In this document: positions 55,851 through 64,000 of the stretch, one piece after another
Layout of the letters: each line of letters starts with the position of its first letter
How positions within the stretch are numbered: position 1 is the stretch's first letter
NCBI GenBank assembly: GCA_035276475.1
Contig: DATELQ010000039.1
Location: 1 to 64,000, forward strand
Source of the DNA: DATDFB01 sp035276475
Lineage (GTDB): Bacteria; Acidobacteriota; Thermoanaerobaculia; Gp7-AA8
Length of the DNA: 64,000 nt
Direction of reading: 5' to 3'
The notes under the pieces: generated by a model
What the model was told of the DNA's origin: nothing
Databases searched by the model: none
The model's input: the letters and a program-made list of their open reading frames with translations, nothing else
Position numbers and translations under genes: made by a program

Positions 55851-56717
55851 TTAATTCACAATTTCCGAGGCCCGGCGAAAACGATACCCACTCGCGCGCA
55901 GTTGCCGCGCTTCCTCGGCCAGGACTTTGATCGTCGCCGGGTACATGTGGCCGATGCCTACGGCAACGCCGCGCGCGGCTGCGTCGCGCTCGAGCTCGTG
56001 CAGTTGCGCGCGGATCGCCGCCTCCGTCTGCACGTCGTCGAGGAAGACATTGCGGGCCGCCGTGCGGATGTTCATCTGCCGCGCCAGGGCTTCCCCGACC
56101 GACGCCGCCGTCGTGCGCGAGTCGATGAAGTACATCCCGTGCGGCAGCGCATTGAGCACGGCGCTCATCACGCGCGGATCCGCCGTCGCGCGCGAGCCCA
56201 TGTGGTTGTTGACGCCGCGCGCGTGCGGCACTGCCGCGACGTTCGCCCGCGTCGCCGCCGCGATCTCGCCGTCCGACATCGTCGTCAGCACCGCGCCCGG
56301 CCCGGGCGAGATGCGCGGGAAGCCGTCCGGCTCCATCGGCAGGTGGCAGAGGACTTCGAAGCCGCGCGCGCTCAGCTCGTTCGCGAAGAGCGTGGCGTTG
56401 CGGCTGTTCGGCAGCACGGAGAAGTTGACCTTTGGGTCGATCGTCATCGCGCCGGCGAGCGGCTGGTGGTCGAAGCCGACGTCGTCGAGGATGAGAACGA
56501 TGTCGCCGCGTTGGCTCGCGCGCTTCTTCTGCGGCGGGCGCGGAATGGCGCTCTCCTCGATCACCGGCTGGTGCACGACGTCGCGCGCGAATCGGTATCC
56601 GAGGAAGAGGAGGAGGGCGCCGATCGGCAGGAGCATGAGGAGCGCGACCGTGCGGAACGACGATCGCCGCGGCGTCACGTTGCGTCTCCCCACCCGTCCA
56701 CCCATGACCGCTTGCAT
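55851..56717 (-). CDS. Divergent polysaccharide deacetylase (YibQ-like)
   Basis: A 288-residue protein with one N-terminal membrane anchor (TVALLMLLPIGALLLFLGYRF) and a periplasmic NodB-like barrel: IVLILDDVGFDHQPLAGAM, FSVLPNS, VLCHLPMEP, HARGVNNHMGSRATAD, YFIDSRTTA and VAVGIGHMYPATI follow the order of the divergent deacetylase family. Members resemble chitin deacetylases but no substrate is proven. An ATG at 56705 is an alternative start. It is cotranscribed with the following membrane protein. Confidence 0.88.
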   Translation of the reverse strand: MQAVMGGRVGRRNVTPRRSSFRTVALLMLLPIGALLLFLGYRFARDVVHQPVIEESAIPRPPQKKRASQRGDIVLILDDVGFDHQPLAGAMTIDPKVNFSVLPNSRNATLFANELSARGFEVLCHLPMEPDGFPRISPGPGAVLTTMSDGEIAAATRANVAAVPHARGVNNHMGSRATADPRVMSAVLNALPHGMYFIDSRTTAASVGEALARQMNIRTAARNVFLDDVQTEAAIRAQLHELERDAAARGVAVGIGHMYPATIKVLAEEARQLRASGYRFRRASEIVN

Positions 56718-56803
56718 TCTCGCACGAACGTGCTATCTTCCGCGCGCCCACCTTGGCGGTTCACCGCCACGCACCGTCGTCCCCTCCCCCGCACCGAACC
56801 AGG

Positions 56804-57253
56804 ATGAAGCGTTTCTTTGCCATTTCTCTCTTCTGTTTGTTTGCTCTTCCCCTTAGCGGCGCGACGATGGTCCGTGTCGGCCGCGTGCTCGACAGCCGCA
56901 CGATCGTCGTCGACGGCGGCACCGTCGTGAGGCTGCGCGGCGTCGACATCCCGCCCGCCGACGAGGCCATGGCCGCCGACTATCTCCGCTCGATCCTCAC
57001 GAACGCGTGGGTGCTGGTCGAGGAAGGCGGCGACGTCTACCGCTCGCCCGACGCGCTCTTCGTCAACGGGCAGATGATCATGCACGCGTATCGCGGCGCG
57101 TCGAAGATGACGTACCTCGGCGAGTCGATGCCGGGCCAGCGCACGACGACGACGGCGCCACACGCGACGACGTCGGCGAGCGCCGCGCCGCCGCGGCGCG
57201 CACCGCAGCGCCGCGCGCGCAGCGGTTTCGTTCCGAAAAAAAGAGGTGTCTAA
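56804..57253 (+). CDS. Small exported nuclease-fold-like protein
   Basis: A 149-residue exported protein (signal peptide FFAISLFCLFALPLSGA). Residues 22-95 (MVRVGRVLDSRTIVVDGGTVVRLRGVDIPP...DYLRSILTNAWVLVEEGGDVYRSPDALFVNGQMIMHAYRG) follow the strand order of staphylococcal-nuclease-like domains, but the catalytic Arg/Glu/Asp set is not complete, so nuclease activity is doubtful. The C-terminal third is a basic, low-complexity tail (RRAPQRRARSGFVPKKRGV). The VWA gene follows after 21 bp. Confidence 0.65.
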   Translation: MKRFFAISLFCLFALPLSGATMVRVGRVLDSRTIVVDGGTVVRLRGVDIPPADEAMAADYLRSILTNAWVLVEEGGDVYRSPDALFVNGQMIMHAYRGASKMTYLGESMPGQRTTTTAPHATTSASAAPPRRAPQRRARSGFVPKKRGV

Positions 57254-57274
57254 AGCGGCGAAAGGAGCCGCCCC

Positions 57275-59074
57275 ATGCGCACTCGCCGCAAACCCAAAAC
57301 CGTCCCCGTCTCGTCGCCGATGCTGACGCTCATCGTCATCCTCTCGGCGCTGCTCTTCGCCACGCTGTCGCTCGTCTCGTGCAAGAACGACGTCAATGGT
57401 CCGCCGCCGCCGAAGGTGGTCGGCCGCGATGCTCTCTCAGCGTCGTCGCCTCCTCCGCCTCCTCCGCCGCCGGTGGGCCAGCCGATGGCTGTTCCTCCCT
57501 CCGAGACCAAGAACGAGGTGGGCGTGGTGGGCGGGACCGCCGGCTACGTCGTCGGCGGTGTGGCGGGCGGCATGATCGGCGTCGTTCCGAGCCCGAGCCC
57601 GATGAAGGTCACCTCGGCAGCGGACGCCGCCGAGTTCAACACGGAAGAGTACGGACGCTTTCAGGAGAACCCGTTCCTGAAGGCGGTCGATAATCCTCTC
57701 TCCACGTTCTCGATCGACGTCGACCGCGCGTCGTACAGCAACGTGCGGCGCTATCTCACCGCCGGCCAGCGGCCGCCGCGCGATGCGGTGCGCATCGAAG
57801 AATTGATCAACTACTTCTCGTACGACTACCCCGATCCTCGGGGCGCCGATCCGTTCTCCGTCACGACTGAAATCGCGGCGTGCCCGTGGAACGCCAAGGA
57901 CCGGCTCCTCCTCGTCGGCTTGCAGGCGCGGCGGATGAAGACTGCCGACCTGCCGCCGACGAATCTCGTGTTCCTCATCGACGTCTCCGGCTCAATGGAG
58001 ATGCCGAACAAGCTCCCGCTGGTGAAGGACTCGCTCGGACTGCTCGTCAATCAGCTTCGGGCGCAGGACCGCGTGGCCATCGTCGTGTACGCCGGCAATG
58101 CAGGACTCGTCCTGCCGTCGACGTCCGGCGGCAACAAAGGCGCGATCCTCTCGGCGATCAACGGCCTCGAGGCCGGCGGCTCGACCGCCGGCGGGGCGGG
58201 CATCAAGCTCGCCTACCGCATCGCCAAAGAGAACTTCATCGACGGCGGCAACAACCGCGTCATTCTCACGACCGACGGCGACTTCAACGTCGGCGCGTCG
58301 AGCGACGGCGAGCTCGAACAGCTCATCGAGGAGAAGCGCAAAGACCGCATCTTCCTCACCGTCCTCGGTTTCGGTATGGGCAATCTGAAGGATTCGAAAA
58401 TGGAGCTGCTCGCCGACAAGGGCAACGGTAATTACGCCTACATTGACGACCTTTCCGAGGCGCGTAAAACGTTGGTCCACGAAATGGGCGGCACGCTCTT
58501 CACGGTGGCGAAGGATGTCAAGCTGCAGATCGAGTTCAACCCGGCCAAGGTGGTGGCGTATCGCCTCATCGGCTACGAGAACCGCCTGCTGCGCAAAGAA
58601 GACTTCCACGACGACACCAAAGATGCCGGCGAGCTCGGCGCCGGCCACTCTGTAACGGCACTGTATGAATTGGTGCCGCTCGACGGCGACCAAGCCCTCG
58701 CGCAGGTCGATCCGTTGAAATATCAGACGACCGCCGTCGCTCCCTCGGCGAAGTCCTCGCCGGAGCTGCTCACGCTCAAGCTGCGCTACAAAGCGCCCGA
58801 CAGCGACACGAGCAAGCTGATGACCACGACGGTGGGCGATGAAACCGTGCCCTTTGCCACGGCCACGGACAATCTCCGCTTCGCGGCCTCGGTCGCGGAG
58901 CTCGGAATGCTGCTGCGGAATTCACCGCACAAAGGAGCGGCCTCGTTCGGCCAGGTGCGCGAGATCGCGCAACAAGCCCTCGGCCGCGACTTCGAAGGTT
59001 ACCGGCACGACTTCCTGTCGATGATCTCGATGGCGGAGCGCGTGCCCAACACAGAGGAGGTGGCGTCGCGGTAG
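57275..59074 (+). CDS. VWA-domain lipoprotein, YfbK type
   Basis: A 599-residue lipoprotein (lipobox LVSC, Cys36). After a Pro-rich stretch and a Gly-rich segment comes the YfbK N-terminal region (NPLSTFSIDVDRASYSNVRRYLTAGQRPPRDAVRIEELINYFSYDYP), then a VWA domain with the metal site DVSGSM near residue 236 and LTTDGDFNVG, and a DUF3520-like C-terminal domain. It probably forms protein complexes in the periplasm; the role is unknown. An AAAGGAG ribosome site precedes the ATG. A hairpin repeat downstream may terminate it. Confidence 0.9.
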   Translation: MRTRRKPKTVPVSSPMLTLIVILSALLFATLSLVSCKNDVNGPPPPKVVGRDALSASSPPPPPPPPVGQPMAVPPSETKNEVGVVGGTAGYVVGGVAGGMIGVVPSPSPMKVTSAADAAEFNTEEYGRFQENPFLKAVDNPLSTFSIDVDRASYSNVRRYLTAGQRPPRDAVRIEELINYFSYDYPDPRGADPFSVTTEIAACPWNAKDRLLLVGLQARRMKTADLPPTNLVFLIDVSGSMEMPNKLPLVKDSLGLLVNQLRAQDRVAIVVYAGNAGLVLPSTSGGNKGAILSAINGLEAGGSTAGGAGIKLAYRIAKENFIDGGNNRVILTTDGDFNVGASSDGELEQLIEEKRKDRIFLTVLGFGMGNLKDSKMELLADKGNGNYAYIDDLSEARKTLVHEMGGTLFTVAKDVKLQIEFNPAKVVAYRLIGYENRLLRKEDFHDDTKDAGELGAGHSVTALYELVPLDGDQALAQVDPLKYQTTAVAPSAKSSPELLTLKLRYKAPDSDTSKLMTTTVGDETVPFATATDNLRFAASVAELGMLLRNSPHKGAASFGQVREIAQQALGRDFEGYRHDFLSMISMAERVPNTEEVASR

Positions 59075-59089
59075 GCCGCCGCACGCCGC

Positions 59090-59116
59090 GTTGGGGCGCA
59101 CTGCGTGCGCCCCAAC
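59090..59116. repeat. GGGGCGCAC hairpin repeat downstream of the VWA gene
   Basis: Perfect 12-bp stem GTTGGGGCGCAC / GTGCGCCCCAAC with loop TGC, 16 bp after the VWA stop. It is the longest copy of the family and a plausible terminator without T-tract. Confidence 0.7.
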
Positions 59117-59149
59117 GCTGCTGCGCCGGCGCTCCGCCACGATGACGAT

Positions 59150-59441
59150 TCAGAACACGCGGGCAACCGTGAGGATGCCGACGACGCGCTCGTGCTCGAC
59201 GACGTCGAGCTCCGCGCCAGGCGCGAAGAGCTCGTCGTCGGCGAGCGGTGTCTCCAGCTCCGCCACCACCCGCCCCGCCTGCCCCGGCGCGATGCGCGGC
59301 GGCCCTTCGATGAAACGAAGCCGCAGCATCGCGCCGGCGGCGCTTTTCACGAATGGACGATAGTCGCCGGCCCGCGGCGCTATGGCATCGCCGCGCCCGC
59401 CGGCTTCCGAAGGGAACGTGCGCTTCGACGAAGTCGCTCAC
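59150..59441 (-). pseudogene. EF-Tu-like beta-barrel domain gene, apparently frameshifted
   Basis: From 59441 an ATG opens MSDFVEAHVPF in one frame, then the matching sequence continues in another frame as SEAGGRGDAIAPRAGDYRPFVK, followed by LRLRFIEGPPRIAPGQAGRVVAELETPL and GAELDVVEHERVVGILTVARVF. Joined, this fits small proteins with an EF-Tu-like barrel (pattern V.F...EGGR..P...GYRP). The break lies near 59413-59418 at CCC-T, so a +1 shift, a real mutation or a sequence error are all possible. A GTG at 59350 would give a 66-residue fragment. The ATG overlaps the stop of the upstream YkgJ-like gene. Confidence 0.42.
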
Positions 59442-59707
59442 GATTCGATTTTACCCGGCGCCGTCAAGCGCTCCAGGCGCTCCAGGTATTCGTACGCCTC
59501 GCGCGCGTTCGTGCCGCACATCTCCGGCGACGGGCGCAGCGCGACGCAGATGGCCGGGCGCTCGGGCTTGCCGAAGAGCGCGCAGCGGTGGTCATCGGTC
59601 AGGTGGATGCAGCGCACGCCGGCGGGCTTGCCGTTCGGCATGCCGGGGATCGGCGAGGAGATCGATGGCGCGATGCAGCACGCGCCGCAGCCGACGCGGC
59701 AGTCCAC
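59438..59707 (-). CDS. YkgJ-family cysteine-cluster protein
   Basis: An 89-residue protein with the family's cysteine pattern: MDCRVGCGACCIAP, then GVRCIHLTDDHRCALFGKPERPAIC and EMCGT. These cysteines are believed to bind zinc or an Fe-S cluster. The function is unknown, although some relatives are near methyl- or acetyltransferases. It follows the membrane-protein gene with no gap and overlaps the frameshifted gene downstream. Confidence 0.85.
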   Translation of the reverse strand: MDCRVGCGACCIAPSISSPIPGMPNGKPAGVRCIHLTDDHRCALFGKPERPAICVALRPSPEMCGTNAREAYEYLERLERLTAPGKIES

Positions 59708-59708
59708 G

Positions 59709-60641
59709 TCACTCCCAGCCTAGCTCGGGCGCGTGGCGGTAGACCGCCCAGCCGAGCAGATGCGATGCGTAGAAGAGCACGTACAGCGACAGGAACGCGG
59801 AGAAGACCGAGCCGACGATCGGGATCATCCTTAGGGGCGAGAAGAATCGCGTGAAGCCGATGGCGAGGTTCGCGACGAACCAGATCAGGATCACGAGGAA
59901 GTAGTCGACGCTGACGATGTTGATCACTCGGAAGATGTAAAACGGATTCAGCGCGCTCACGACGTTGTCCCAGACGGCGACGGTGGCGAGGCACGCCGGG
60001 TAATAGACCGCGCCGAAGACTGCGGCGACGATCAGCACGAGCATCGCCGTCACCGGGGACACCGTGCCACCGTACATCGCCAGGATGGCCCAGAGCGTCG
60101 CGGCGATGAGTGGCGCGAGGGAAACGAGCGTCACGAAGAGCACGCGGAAGTAGAGGCGGAACATCTCCGCGGGGTTGGACGTGTCGATCCACGTCGACAT
60201 CTTCGTGTGGCCGTCCGCCGAGCGGCGCACGATGTCGAGCACGATTACGGTCGAGGCCAGCGTGGCGAGGAGGCTGATCAACGGAATCGCGCTGAGCACC
60301 GAGAGCGCCACGAGCGTGACGATCTGCCCGCCGGCGATCGGATAGGCCAGGCCGGCGACGATGCGGTGGCCCATCGACTCCACAGTGCGCGGCGGCGCCG
60401 GCACGGCCACCACGCCGGCGGACGTATCCGGCCGCGCCGCGACGAGCTCGAAGTAGCGCGCCAGCTCCGGGAAACTCGCCGCCGGCTGCCAGTGGTCGGT
60501 CCCGGCAATGGCGAGATGCGTCGCGCCGTCGATATCGCCGCGGCGGATCTTCTGGGCGATGCCGAAGCGGTCATGCTCTTCCACGCTGCCGCCGTACGGG
60601 ACGTAGCGGTAGCGCATTTGGGGCGCGGGGATCTCAGTCAT
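59709..60641 (-). CDS. Membrane protein with N-terminal GYF-like domain
   Basis: A 310-residue protein. Residues 1-70 (RYRYVPYGGSVEEHDRFGIAQKIRRGDIDGATHLAIAGTDHWQPAASFPELARYFELV) resemble the GYF-2/DUF4339 type of domain that binds short peptides. About six hydrophobic segments follow (VTLVALSVLSAIPLISLLATLASTVIVL, VLFVTLVSLAPLIAATLWAILAMYGG and others), similar to DUF4013-type membrane proteins. TAAAAT lies 13 bases before the ATG. Function unknown; same operon as the YkgJ-like gene. Confidence 0.7.
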   Translation of the reverse strand: MTEIPAPQMRYRYVPYGGSVEEHDRFGIAQKIRRGDIDGATHLAIAGTDHWQPAASFPELARYFELVAARPDTSAGVVAVPAPPRTVESMGHRIVAGLAYPIAGGQIVTLVALSVLSAIPLISLLATLASTVIVLDIVRRSADGHTKMSTWIDTSNPAEMFRLYFRVLFVTLVSLAPLIAATLWAILAMYGGTVSPVTAMLVLIVAAVFGAVYYPACLATVAVWDNVVSALNPFYIFRVINIVSVDYFLVILIWFVANLAIGFTRFFSPLRMIPIVGSVFSAFLSLYVLFYASHLLGWAVYRHAPELGWE

Positions 60642-60657
60642 GGGGCGTCCGGCAATT

Positions 60658-61575
60658 TTATCGCGAGCACGGCTCCTCGTGCGCGCTCGCGTCGTAGATG
60701 CGGCCGTCGATGCCGACGAAGCGCCAGGCGTACGAGTGCGGATGCAGCGCGAGCACGAGCACGCCGTGCTGCCGCGCCACGCGCACCTCGCTGCCGGCGG
60801 CCGTGTGGCCGAATCGGCGTGGGGCGGCACCGCCGGTGCCGGCGACGATCTCGCGGATGCCGTCGCGCGGTGCGAAGCGCTCGTAGTCGTGATCGTGGCC
60901 GTTCAGCACGAGCGTCGCGCGGTGCGCGATCAGAACCGACCAGAGCGCGCCGGTCGAGCGCCCGCGGTCGCCTGGCTGCAAGCCGTGCAGGCCGGAGCTC
61001 CATCGCGGGTGGTGCCAGTAGGCGAGAATGCACGGCTTCGCCGTCGCGTCGAGATCGCGCTGCAGCCACTGCACTTGCGGCGAAGCAGGGCCAATGTCGA
61101 TCTGGCTGTCGAGCGACACCAGATGCCACGCGCCGAGGTCGAAGCTGTAGTACGGGGACACGCCGAAGTAGGAGAAATAGCCGGACGATCCCGAGGTGTG
61201 TCCCTCGTGGTTGCCGGGCGACGGACGCGTGCGCGCTTTGAACGCGCCCCACGTTGGCTCGTAGCAGCGCGCGAAGTCGGACGGCGAGCCGTCCGGATAG
61301 GCGTTGTCGCCGAGCGTCAGCACCGTCGCGTCGGGCAACGCGGCGACGAGTGCTGCGGTCGCGCGCGCGGCGGCGAGGCGGCTGCAGTCGGCGATGTCGC
61401 CGGCGGCGACGACGAGCGCGTCGCCGGGAGCAACCTGGCGGAACGAAGCCACGGCGGAGGAAAGGTCGGCGGGAGGCGCCGTGACGGGCGGCTCATGGAC
61501 GCACGCCGCAAAAACGAGAACCGCGAACGGATACGATGCACGCCGCGCGATGGACAACAGAAAATTCTGGCTCAT
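60658..61575 (-). CDS. Metallophosphoesterase lipoprotein
   Basis: A 305-residue protein with lipoprotein-like signal (ending VFAAC) and calcineurin-type motifs in order: VVAAGDIADC, LTLGDNAYPDGSPSD, SPGNHEG, YWHHPRWSSG and NGHDHDYERF. These bind two metals, as in purple acid phosphatase-like enzymes. The 5' end overlaps the divergent glycosyltransferase gene by 26 bp if the ATG at 61575 is used; a later TTG start would remove the overlap, so the start is uncertain. Confidence 0.85.
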   Translation of the reverse strand: MSQNFLLSIARRASYPFAVLVFAACVHEPPVTAPPADLSSAVASFRQVAPGDALVVAAGDIADCSRLAAARATAALVAALPDATVLTLGDNAYPDGSPSDFARCYEPTWGAFKARTRPSPGNHEGHTSGSSGYFSYFGVSPYYSFDLGAWHLVSLDSQIDIGPASPQVQWLQRDLDATAKPCILAYWHHPRWSSGLHGLQPGDRGRSTGALWSVLIAHRATLVLNGHDHDYERFAPRDGIREIVAGTGGAAPRRFGHTAAGSEVRVARQHGVLVLALHPHSYAWRFVGIDGRIYDASAHEEPCSR

Positions 61576-63070
61576 CACGATGGCCATTGTCCTACTGACG
61601 GCGGTGCGCGTCGGCACGACCTGGCGCATCTTCGCGCCCGTGGTCGACGAGCCAACGCACATTGCCGCGGGGCGGATGTGGTGGGCGGGCGTGCCGGCGT
61701 GGGAGGCGCTGAACCCGCCGCTGGCGAAGATCTTCTTCGCCATTCCGTACCGCGCGCAGCCGGTCGAGCATGCGGACGACCGGCTCCTCTTTCCCACCAT
61801 CGTCGTCTTCGATCCGCCAGACGTCGTCAGCACGCTCGCGCGCGCCCGCATGGCCAACCTCCTCTTCCTCGGCGTCGCCATGTTCACCATCGCGGCGTGG
61901 GCGCGCGAGCTCGGCGACGGCGTCGCCATCCTCGCCGTGCTGCTCTTCGCCTGCGTCCCGCAAGTCCTCGGCAATGCCGGCATCGCCGGCACCGACATGG
62001 CCGCCGCTGCGACGCTCATCCTCGCGCTCTTCGCCACGGACCGCTGGCTGAAGAGCGGCACGTGGAAAACGGCGATCCTCGCCGGCGCCGCCGCGGGTGC
62101 GGGCGCGCTCGCGAAGCTCTCCTTCCCGCTCTTCTTCCCCCTCGGCGCGCTCGTTCTCTGGAGACGAACGGCAAAGCCGAAGCAGCTTGTGGCGTTCGCG
62201 GCCGCAGCGCTCTTCGTCCTTTGGGCCGGATACCGCTTCGAGCTCAAACCGCTCGCCGAGTTTCAATCCGTCATCATGCCGCCCGCGAGCGCGCTGTCGC
62301 CACTCCTCCGTTGGCTCTACACGCGCGTGCCGATCCCAGCGACCTCCTACGCAGGTGGGTTGATCATGCTGCGGCGCTACACAGAGATCGGCACGCTGTC
62401 GTACCTCTTCGGCAACACTACGCATCACGGCTGGTGGTACTACTTCCCCGTCGTCTTCTGCTTCAAAACGCCGCTGCCGTTCCTCTTCTTCGTCGGAGCC
62501 GGCGCCGGCGTCGGGCGCGCGACGTGGAAGTTCGCGCTCATCCCCGCGCTCATTCTGCTCTCCACACTGAACAGCACGATCGAGATCGGCGTCCGCCACC
62601 TGCTGCCGGTCTATCCGTTCCTCGCCATCGTCGCCGCGGCGGGTCTCGCATGGCTATGGCGGCGATGGCGCGTCGTCGCGCTCGTCGCCGCGGCGTGGTT
62701 CTTCGTCGGCACGACCCTCGCGCATCCCGACTACTTCGCCTGGTTCAACGAAGCCGCCGGCGCGGAGCCGCAGAAAATCGCCGTCGACAGCAACCTCGAT
62801 TGGGGGCAGGACATGTTTCGCCTGGCGCGGTTGACGCGCAAGCGCAACTTCGACCGCATCGCCCTCCGCTGCACGACCACCATTCCGTTCGACCACTTCG
62901 GCGTGCACGACACGCCGCTGCCGCCGTTCGCGATCACGAAGGGGTGGGTGGCGGTGAGCGAAACGATCCTCGGCCTCGACCCCGACGCGCGCCGCGGCGG
63001 CTACAAGTGGCTCGCCGGTTTACCGTACGAGCGCGTAGGAAAATCGATTCGACTTTATTACGTGCCGTAA
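61550..63070 (+). CDS. GT39-family (ArnT/PMT-like) membrane glycosyltransferase
   Basis: A 506-residue integral membrane enzyme with about eleven helices. The catalytic acidic motif DEPTH is in the first periplasmic loop (VVDEPTHIAAGRMWW), followed by LNPPLAKI, and the C-terminal periplasmic part contains GAEPQKIAVDSNLDWGQDMFRLA, typical for lipid-carrier-dependent glycosyltransferases. It would transfer a sugar from a polyprenyl phosphate donor to a protein or lipid. The first codons overlap the divergent phosphoesterase gene. Confidence 0.88.
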   Translation: MDNRKFWLITMAIVLLTAVRVGTTWRIFAPVVDEPTHIAAGRMWWAGVPAWEALNPPLAKIFFAIPYRAQPVEHADDRLLFPTIVVFDPPDVVSTLARARMANLLFLGVAMFTIAAWARELGDGVAILAVLLFACVPQVLGNAGIAGTDMAAAATLILALFATDRWLKSGTWKTAILAGAAAGAGALAKLSFPLFFPLGALVLWRRTAKPKQLVAFAAAALFVLWAGYRFELKPLAEFQSVIMPPASALSPLLRWLYTRVPIPATSYAGGLIMLRRYTEIGTLSYLFGNTTHHGWWYYFPVVFCFKTPLPFLFFVGAGAGVGRATWKFALIPALILLSTLNSTIEIGVRHLLPVYPFLAIVAAAGLAWLWRRWRVVALVAAAWFFVGTTLAHPDYFAWFNEAAGAEPQKIAVDSNLDWGQDMFRLARLTRKRNFDRIALRCTTTIPFDHFGVHDTPLPPFAITKGWVAVSETILGLDPDARRGGYKWLAGLPYERVGKSIRLYYVP

Positions 63071-63071
63071 G

Positions 63072-64000
63072 TTAGATCTGCCCGCTCGCCGGCGGGTAAT
63101 CCTCGGCACGGATCAGGATCTCGCGCGGCTTCGACCCTTGCGACGGGCCGACCACCCCGTTCGCTTCCATGATCTCGATGAGCCGCGCGGCGCGGGAGTA
63201 GCCGAGCTTCATGCGGCGCTGCAGGTACGACGCGCTGGCCTGCCCGGTCGACAGCACCACGCGCACGGCCTCGTCGTACTTCGGATCCTCCAGGTACTCG
63301 ATCCCGTCCGCGCCGCTCTTCTCTTCGGCCGACTTCGTGATCTCCTCGAGAAACTTCGGCTCGCCCTGATTCTTCTTCACGAAGTCGACGATCTCCACGA
63401 TCTCCTTCTCCGACACGTACGCGCCGTGGATGCGGCGGATGCGCGCCGTGCCGGGCGGGAGGAAGAGCATGTCGCCGTTGCCGAGGAGCTTCTCGGAGCC
63501 CTGCGTGTCGAGAATCGTGCGCGAGTCGATCTTCGAGGCCACCTGGTAGGAAATGCGCGACGGGAAATTCGCCTTGATCACGCCCGTGATCACGTCGACC
63601 GAAGGCCGCTGCGTGGCCACGATCAGGTGGATGCCGACCGCGCGGGCCTTCTGCGCCAGGCGCGTCACCGAGTCCTCCACGTCCTTCGGCGAGATCATCA
63701 TCAGGTCCGCAAATTCGTCGATGATGATCACGATGTACTGCATCGGCTCGGGCGTCGGCGCGTCGTCGTCGGGCGCGGCCTTGCGCGCGCGGCGGTGCGC
63801 CTCCGGATCCTTCAAGAGAGCGTTGTACTGGTCGATGTTGCGCACCCCGCACTCGGCCAGCGTACGGTAGCGGTTCTCCATCTCCGCGACCGCCCAGATC
63901 AGCGCGTTCGACGCCAGCTTCGGGTCCGTCACGATCGGGTGCAGCAGGTGCGGGATGTCCTCGTAAATCTTCAGCTCGACCATCTTCGGATCGATCATCA
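63072..64000 (-). CDS. ftsK: FtsK/SpoIIIE DNA translocase, C-terminal part (cut by window edge)
   Basis: At least 309 residues of the motor domain and the C-terminal gamma domain of a hexameric DNA pump that clears chromosome termini during division. The Walker B region reads YIVIIIDEFADLMM, followed by ARAVGIHLIVATQRPSVDVITGVIKANFPSRISYQVASKIDSRTILD. The gamma winged helix is VVLSTGQASASYLQRRMKLGYSRAARLIEIMEANGVVGP. The Walker A lysine and the N-terminal membrane region lie beyond the window. Confidence 0.95.
   Translation of the reverse strand, partial: MIDPKMVELKIYEDIPHLLHPIVTDPKLASNALIWAVAEMENRYRTLAECGVRNIDQYNALLKDPEAHRRARKAAPDDDAPTPEPMQYIVIIIDEFADLMMISPKDVEDSVTRLAQKARAVGIHLIVATQRPSVDVITGVIKANFPSRISYQVASKIDSRTILDTQGSEKLLGNGDMLFLPPGTARIRRIHGAYVSEKEIVEIVDFVKKNQGEPKFLEEITKSAEEKSGADGIEYLEDPKYDEAVRVVLSTGQASASYLQRRMKLGYSRAARLIEIMEANGVVGPSQGSKPREILIRAEDYPPASGQI

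Overview
The window is a high-GC, gene-dense bacterial chromosome segment with no rRNA, tRNA, phage or transposase that I can recognise. The gene content (a TonB receptor, an outer-membrane barrel, many secreted beta-rich proteins, a fused E2/E1 2-oxoglutarate dehydrogenase, a YpdA-type oxidoreductase, a DUF885 peptidase and a sugar-phosphate type microcompartment) suggests a Gram-negative, possibly acidobacterial, heterotroph. The phylum is an inference from gene content, not a measured placement.

Layout. 1-5500 (minus strand): the start of a TonB-dependent receptor, a DUF885 hydrolase, a collagen-like secreted protein, a Crp/Fnr regulator and three small unknown genes. 5592-8912 (plus): an NtrC-type response regulator and methionyl-tRNA synthetase. 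8913-13147: a large secreted multidomain protein and a sulfatase-fold hydrolase. 13278-18366 (minus): an eight-gene bacterial microcompartment (BMC) operon with three pentamer (BMC-P), one hexamer (BMC-H) and two tandem-domain trimer (BMC-T) shell proteins, a CoA-acylating aldehyde dehydrogenase and an RpiB-DeoC fusion. 18574-25630: a SnoaL-like protein, a kelch propeller, a small leader-peptide-like protein, an outer-membrane barrel, a PAS/DUF4388/Ada-zinc sensor, an AI-2E-type permease and a thioredoxin. 25635-28413: a double GNAT protein with a palindromic repeat inside its coding region, a TIR/deoxyribosyltransferase-like protein paired with an ECF sigma factor, and a PAP2 phosphatase. 28414-38211: Kgd-type dehydrogenase, phosphoesterase, TerB, YpdA, ureohydrolase, XRE regulator and a trans-sulfuration enzyme. 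38242-41812: a three-gene operon of unknown role. 41984-48250: c-di-GMP signalling proteins, a site-2-type protease and a FAD reductase. 48254-64000: secreted proteins, Kup, EF-P, a YibQ-like deacetylase, a VWA lipoprotein, envelope proteins, a GT39-type glycosyltransferase and the C-terminal part of FtsK.

How it works together. The BMC operon encodes a simple route: deoxyribose-5-phosphate is cleaved by DeoC to acetaldehyde and glyceraldehyde-3-phosphate, and the acetaldehyde is oxidised to acetyl-CoA inside a protein shell. Both enzymes carry a similar amphipathic helix that looks like an encapsulation peptide, and in the fusion it lies inside the chain exactly at the RpiB/DeoC junction.

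Non-coding structure. At least eleven start codons lie 6-8 bases behind a TANNNT box, which implies many leaderless mRNAs. Several small palindromic repeat families sit at gene ends: three copies of a roughly 115-130 bp inverted-repeat element, three copies of a GGGGCGCAC hairpin (in two of them a stop codon lies inside or at the edge of the hairpin motif), and GCGGTT-type repeats that flank a decayed four-helix-bundle gene. Five 21-bp tandem repeats lie upstream of the BMC operon.
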